From the NCBI GenBank assembly GCA_030622805.1, contig JAUXFR010000019.1:1-9990 (forward strand): DNA of 9,990 nucleotides. The letters run 5' to 3'. This document shows, piece by piece, positions 6,529 to 9,990 of the stretch (position 1 is its first letter; every line of letters starts with the position of its first letter). The notes beneath the pieces are model-generated. The model did no database searches and was not told where the DNA came from. It was given only the letters and a program-made list of their open reading frames with translations. The position numbers and the translations under genes are program-made. This DNA comes from Anaerolineae bacterium (lineage in GTDB: Bacteria > Chloroflexota > Anaerolineae > Anaerolineales > UBA4823).

Positions 6529-7826
6529 TCAACAGCGTTGTAGCTTATACAACCTATGCCTGGGAGCACGCCATTGCGACTTTGCGCATCGTAAGCCCAA
6601 TCGAACAGGCCGGTTTGAAGCTGATTCACGGAAACGAGGGGGATGAGATCCACCCAGAACGAGTTTCATCAGGCGATGCGGTCTTGATCCAGCGCGAGTT
6701 TCCAGACTACGCGCAACAATATCAGAAGATCATCACCAACGCCCGTTCAGAGGGGAAACCCATTATCTATGAAATCGACGATCTGCTGCTCGAATTGCCA
6801 GAAGAGCATCCCGATCAAGCGATCAATTATTATACGCCAGCGCTATTTCAGATATTACGCGCAGTATTGGAAGCTGATATTGTTACGACAACCACCCAAG
6901 AACTGTGCGACTACTACAAACAATTAAACAGCAATACGTTCGTACTCCAGAACTACATGGATGACCATACCTGGAAACCGCGCAAGTTATCTGTCCAGAC
7001 AGACAAAGAACCCATCATTATCGGCTACATGGGATCTTCCACCCACACACCCGACCTGGAACTCATCACGCCCGTTCTGAACCGCTTACTCACGCGTTAC
7101 CAGGAGCGAATCCGGCTTCAGTTTTGGGGCGCCGAACCGCCGTCGACGATTAAGAACCATCCACGAGTCTCCTGGACACCGTTGCTGATCAAGAATTACG
7201 CTGAGTTTGCTGCTTACTTCACAAAACAGGAATGCGATATTTTCATTGCGCCGCTGGTCGACTCGTTCTTCAATCGCTGCAAGAGCGCGGTTAAATACTT
7301 CGAATACAGCATATTGGGGATACCCGGTGTATACAGCCGCATCGCCCCTTACCAGCACGTGATCACAGATGGTGAAAACGGTCTCTTAGCTTCAAACTCA
7401 GAAAAATGGGAAATGCATCTACAGACTTTGATCGATGAACCTGGACGCCGTTTTGAGATCGGGGCTAAGGCGCAAAACAATGTTCTCGAAAACTGGTGTA
7501 TATCACAACACGCACACCAATGGATTACAACTTATCAGCAAGCCTTTGATGTCGCCACCGATGAGGACGGAAAACAGCAGAAGAATCAATTAGTACAGAC
7601 ACATATTCGAGCAGCCGCGCAGGTCAAAGAGTGGCAGGACCAGCTTGTGGCAGTTTCCAGGCAAAAAGACCGGCAGATCAAAATTATGGAAGCTGAATTG
7701 GCAGCCATCAAAAACAGCAGGAGCTGGAAAGTACTGCAGTTCCTGCGGTACAGTACGCCCAGACGTACGCCATCAGAAAGCAAAGAAGAACCGGACAACC
7801 ATGATAAAGATGCATCAACCTCCTAA
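6525..7826 (+). CDS. GT-B fold glycosyltransferase (GT4-like) with C-terminal coiled coil
   Basis: The 433-residue protein resembles GT-B family glycosyltransferases of polysaccharide clusters. The N-terminal half has YTTYAWEHAIATLRIVSPIE (8-27) and YEIDDLLLELPEEHP (82-96), a hallmark stretch of this group, then an EADIVTTTT strand (116-124). The C-terminal donor-binding half starts near IIGYMGSSTHTPDLELI (165-181) and continues with LQFWGAEPP (198-206) and NRCKSAVKYFEYSILGIPGVY (250-270), where K257 and E260 fit the nucleotide-sugar site. Residues about 363-396 look like a helical coiled coil. They are followed by SRSWKVLQFLR (398-408), a module common at the ends of such enzymes and possibly involved in membrane or partner contact, then a charged tail. 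Donor is unknown; because of the adjacent rml genes, rhamnose transfer or extension of a rhamnosyl residue is a reasonable inference. The TTG start overlaps the rmlD stop by 4 nt (TTGA). Confidence 0.82.
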   Translation: MINSVVAYTTYAWEHAIATLRIVSPIEQAGLKLIHGNEGDEIHPERVSSGDAVLIQREFPDYAQQYQKIITNARSEGKPIIYEIDDLLLELPEEHPDQAINYYTPALFQILRAVLEADIVTTTTQELCDYYKQLNSNTFVLQNYMDDHTWKPRKLSVQTDKEPIIIGYMGSSTHTPDLELITPVLNRLLTRYQERIRLQFWGAEPPSTIKNHPRVSWTPLLIKNYAEFAAYFTKQECDIFIAPLVDSFFNRCKSAVKYFEYSILGIPGVYSRIAPYQHVITDGENGLLASNSEKWEMHLQTLIDEPGRRFEIGAKAQNNVLENWCISQHAHQWITTYQQAFDVATDEDGKQQKNQLVQTHIRAAAQVKEWQDQLVAVSRQKDRQIKIMEAELAAIKNSRSWKVLQFLRYSTPRRTPSESKEEPDNHDKDASTS

Positions 7827-7856
7827 GAGATTGACCAGACAGCCTTCCCTATCCTG

Positions 7857-9990
7857 ATGCCAACAGCAACGCACCCACACAAAGATCGCATGGTCAGCAT
7901 CGTCATCCTTACTTACAATAATATCGACCTGACGCGCATATGTGTGGAAAGTTTAATCCAATACACCCAATACACGCCTCTCGAGATGATCTTTGTGGAT
8001 AACAATTCGCAGGATGCTACACGATCCTATCTCAAAGAAGTCGAAAAAAAGCATATGAACGTGCAGTTGATCCTTAATGAGGAGAATCTGGGGTTCGCAC
8101 ATGGCAATAATCAGGGCGCTGACGCCGCCCAGGGTGCATTCATCGTCTTCCTCAACAACGATACTGTTGTCACGCAAGGCTGGATGCAGGGGCTGATACG
8201 CCATCTGGACGATCCAGAATCAGGCATGGTGGGTCCGGTCACCAACAGCTCCGGCAATAAAACCAGAATCGCTGTCGATTACGAAACCCTGGACGAGATG
8301 CACCGCTTTGCTGCGGAACACACTGCCAGACATTCCGGTCAATCATTTGAGATCAGGATGCTGCCCTTCCAATGCGTTGCTCTGAGACGTTCGGTTTTCG
8401 AAGAGATCGGCCCTCTGGATGAAACTTTCGGCATCGGGATGTTTGAAGATGATGACTATGCCATACGACTGAGACAGAAGGGATACAAGATTCTTTGCGC
8501 CGAGGACGTGTTCATCCATCACTGGGGAAGCGCCAGCTTTTCAAAGATCGGTTTTACAAACTACTGGCAGCTTTTCAAGCAAAATCGCATAAAATTTGAA
8601 CAGAAATGGGGTGAGGAGTGGATACCACACACACACCGCCCGGAGCTCATCCCTCAGCAGTACCGCATGTATCTGGATAACGCCATCCAGTTTTCGGACG
8701 TAATCCTCGACATGGAGAAGCGAACCGAAGGGCAGCGCCTGGAGCTGCAGAATATCTATTCCAGCAACAGTTGGGCTCTCATACAAAAGCTTCAGCGTGT
8801 TCGGCATTTCTTCATCCCGGAGCACAGCCAGCGGGAAAGGCTTCTTCACAAATACGTCCACTCTGTACGCCGCACAAAACAACTGCAAAGAACCACGCCC
8901 TCCCTTACAGCTTCACAGAAACCTGAGCGCGACCGTCAGACAACGGTTCCTCGAAGCAGGCATCAACAACCAGCTCATCAGCCCGGTATAGCTGCTCAAT
9001 CGATAATTGTTGGGGACACCGAACTCAAGATGCGTTATCCCTGGCCCCTGGTCTCCGTGATCCTGCCGGTCTACAACCATGCAGACATGCTGGAATCGGC
9101 GGCAAACAGCGTCCTGTTCAGTTCATACCCAAACATCGAATTGATCGTCATTGATGACGGCTCAACGGACGACATCGAACCGGTCCTCAGGCGAATGCAC
9201 AATAACCCGCGGGTCCACATATACCGCCAACCCAACCAGAAGCTTCCACGAGCTTTAACGCACGCACATCAATTCGCAAGCGGGGAATTCATCACCTGGA
9301 CGTCTTCAGATAATCTGCTGATGCCCGAGACGATTGAACGCCTGGTGAATGGATTATTATGCCATCCCGAAGCGATACTCGCCTATGCCGATGTGCGATT
9401 GATCGATGACCAGGGAAACCGGCTGCTCGATAAGACTTATCGCCCTCAGAACCTGGATCCCGACCACCCGGATATACTGCGTTTGTACACCGATGCTCTC
9501 CCGCTCTCCTATGAAGCGGACAATTACATCAACGCCTGTTTCCTTTACCGCAGAGATGCCGCGAGTGCATTAGAAGGACATTTCGCGGACGATCTGCGTG
9601 GATTGGAAGACTTTGACTTCTGGATGCGCATGCAGAAGGGTGGAAAATTTACCCACATCCACAACCAGGAACCCCTATACGAGTATCGTGTCCATCAGCG
9701 AACCATGAGTCACAAGATACTCACACAGGAACCGGAGTTGTCCGCACATGTAGAACGCATTGATAATCTGATGGAATACGAACAACGACGCCGGGAATAC
9801 GCCGATAGTCGCTGGCGCCTGCTCCTGGATGATTCTCTTTCGGACAAAGATAAGCTCGAGATAGAATGTATCTCGCAGCACTTAGCTGTCGACACTCAAC
9901 CAACAACAAGTCAGCTTGAACCCGGCACGAAGCGACTGCGTATCACTTCCAGTGAAACCCGAGGAACTGAAATCGTATATGCGCGGCTGC
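7857..9990 (+). CDS. Tandem GT2-GT2 glycosyltransferase, 3'-truncated by the window edge
   Basis: One frame stays open for 711 codons to the window end. Domain 1 (about 13-245) is a rhamnosyltransferase-like (WbbL-type) GT2: VSIVILTYNN (13-22), VDNNSQDAT (47-55), NEENLGFAHGNNQGA (74-88), FLNNDTVV (98-105), GPLDETFGIGMFEDDDYAIRL (185-205) with E197 and D198 as candidate catalytic acids, and IHHWGSASF (220-228). A helix ending in SSNSWALIQKLQRVR (302-316) follows, then a basic, Pro/Gln/Ser-rich linker (about 325-395). Domain 2 (about 398-615) is a second GT2: VSVILPVYNHADMLE (399-413), IVIDDGSTDD (430-439), WTSSDN (481-486) and GLEDFDFWMRM (582-592). Residues 616 onward are helical, and RLRITSSETRGTEIVYARL at the edge may open a third domain. 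Start is ATG 7857 or ATG 7890; neither has a Shine-Dalgarno, and 7890 puts Met immediately before the fold. The gene would build consecutive glycosidic links in the cytoplasm; specificities are unknown. Confidence 0.85.
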   Translation, partial: MPTATHPHKDRMVSIVILTYNNIDLTRICVESLIQYTQYTPLEMIFVDNNSQDATRSYLKEVEKKHMNVQLILNEENLGFAHGNNQGADAAQGAFIVFLNNDTVVTQGWMQGLIRHLDDPESGMVGPVTNSSGNKTRIAVDYETLDEMHRFAAEHTARHSGQSFEIRMLPFQCVALRRSVFEEIGPLDETFGIGMFEDDDYAIRLRQKGYKILCAEDVFIHHWGSASFSKIGFTNYWQLFKQNRIKFEQKWGEEWIPHTHRPELIPQQYRMYLDNAIQFSDVILDMEKRTEGQRLELQNIYSSNSWALIQKLQRVRHFFIPEHSQRERLLHKYVHSVRRTKQLQRTTPSLTASQKPERDRQTTVPRSRHQQPAHQPGIAAQSIIVGDTELKMRYPWPLVSVILPVYNHADMLESAANSVLFSSYPNIELIVIDDGSTDDIEPVLRRMHNNPRVHIYRQPNQKLPRALTHAHQFASGEFITWTSSDNLLMPETIERLVNGLLCHPEAILAYADVRLIDDQGNRLLDKTYRPQNLDPDHPDILRLYTDALPLSYEADNYINACFLYRRDAASALEGHFADDLRGLEDFDFWMRMQKGGKFTHIHNQEPLYEYRVHQRTMSHKILTQEPELSAHVERIDNLMEYEQRRREYADSRWRLLLDDSLSDKDKLEIECISQHLAVDTQPTTSQLEPGTKRLRITSSETRGTEIVYARL
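8045..8051 (+). other. In-phase A_AAA_AAG heptamer
   Basis: In the frame of the GT2-GT2 gene the codons read gaA-AAA-AAG, the phase used by the dnaX -1 frameshift site. A -1 shift would end at TAA 8075-8077 after eight new codons. No strong upstream Shine-Dalgarno or downstream hairpin is visible, so function is doubtful. Confidence 0.2.

Noticed and set aside
8541..8888. 115-codon open frame on the - strand
   Set aside because: Antisense to the first GT2 domain and helix of a well-supported gene, with no recognisable motif.

Overview
The window is a stretch of a bacterial surface-polysaccharide (O-antigen, exopolysaccharide or cell-wall glycan) gene cluster. All nine recognisable genes are on the + strand and tightly packed. 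Gaps are mostly 2 to 35 nt, with several 4-nt overlaps. No RNA gene, mobile element, CRISPR array or integration site was seen. Base composition is moderate, and two TTG starts and one GTG start are likely. I cannot name the organism. The protein style (AftB-like GT-C enzyme, chained GT2 domains, the particular GT-B family) recalls Chloroflexota such as Anaerolineae, but this is a guess from memory.

Region 1 (1-3006) holds three decoration and assembly enzymes. First is the C-terminal part of a PAPS-dependent sulfotransferase cut by the window edge. Next is a GT-A family 2 glycosyltransferase. Last is a polytopic GT-C membrane glycosyltransferase with the DD motif of lipid-sugar-dependent enzymes.

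Region 2 (3007-6528) starts after a 94-nt gap, the longest in the window and the only plausible internal promoter site. It holds a complete dTDP-L-rhamnose pathway in the order rmlC-rmlB-rmlA-rmlD. RmlA makes dTDP-glucose, RmlB dehydrates it, RmlC epimerises the product and RmlD reduces it to dTDP-L-rhamnose.

Region 3 (6525-9990) holds two large glycosyltransferase genes. The first is a GT-B enzyme translationally coupled to rmlD, with a C-terminal coiled coil. The second is a tandem GT2-GT2 protein that runs off the right edge and may be entering a third domain. These two genes share a reading frame and are separated by one TAA and 30 open nucleotides.

Taken together, the rml genes supply the activated deoxysugar. 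The cytoplasmic GT2 and GT-B enzymes would build a rhamnose-containing repeat unit on a lipid carrier. The GT-C protein would add a residue from a lipid-linked donor on the outer face, and the sulfotransferase could sulfate the glycan. The pathway enzymes are certain, but acceptor and donor specificities of the transferases are inferred. I see no clearly novel system. The points worth a second look are the gene-fusion and frame relationships, the odd starts, and the sulfotransferase paired with rhamnose genes.
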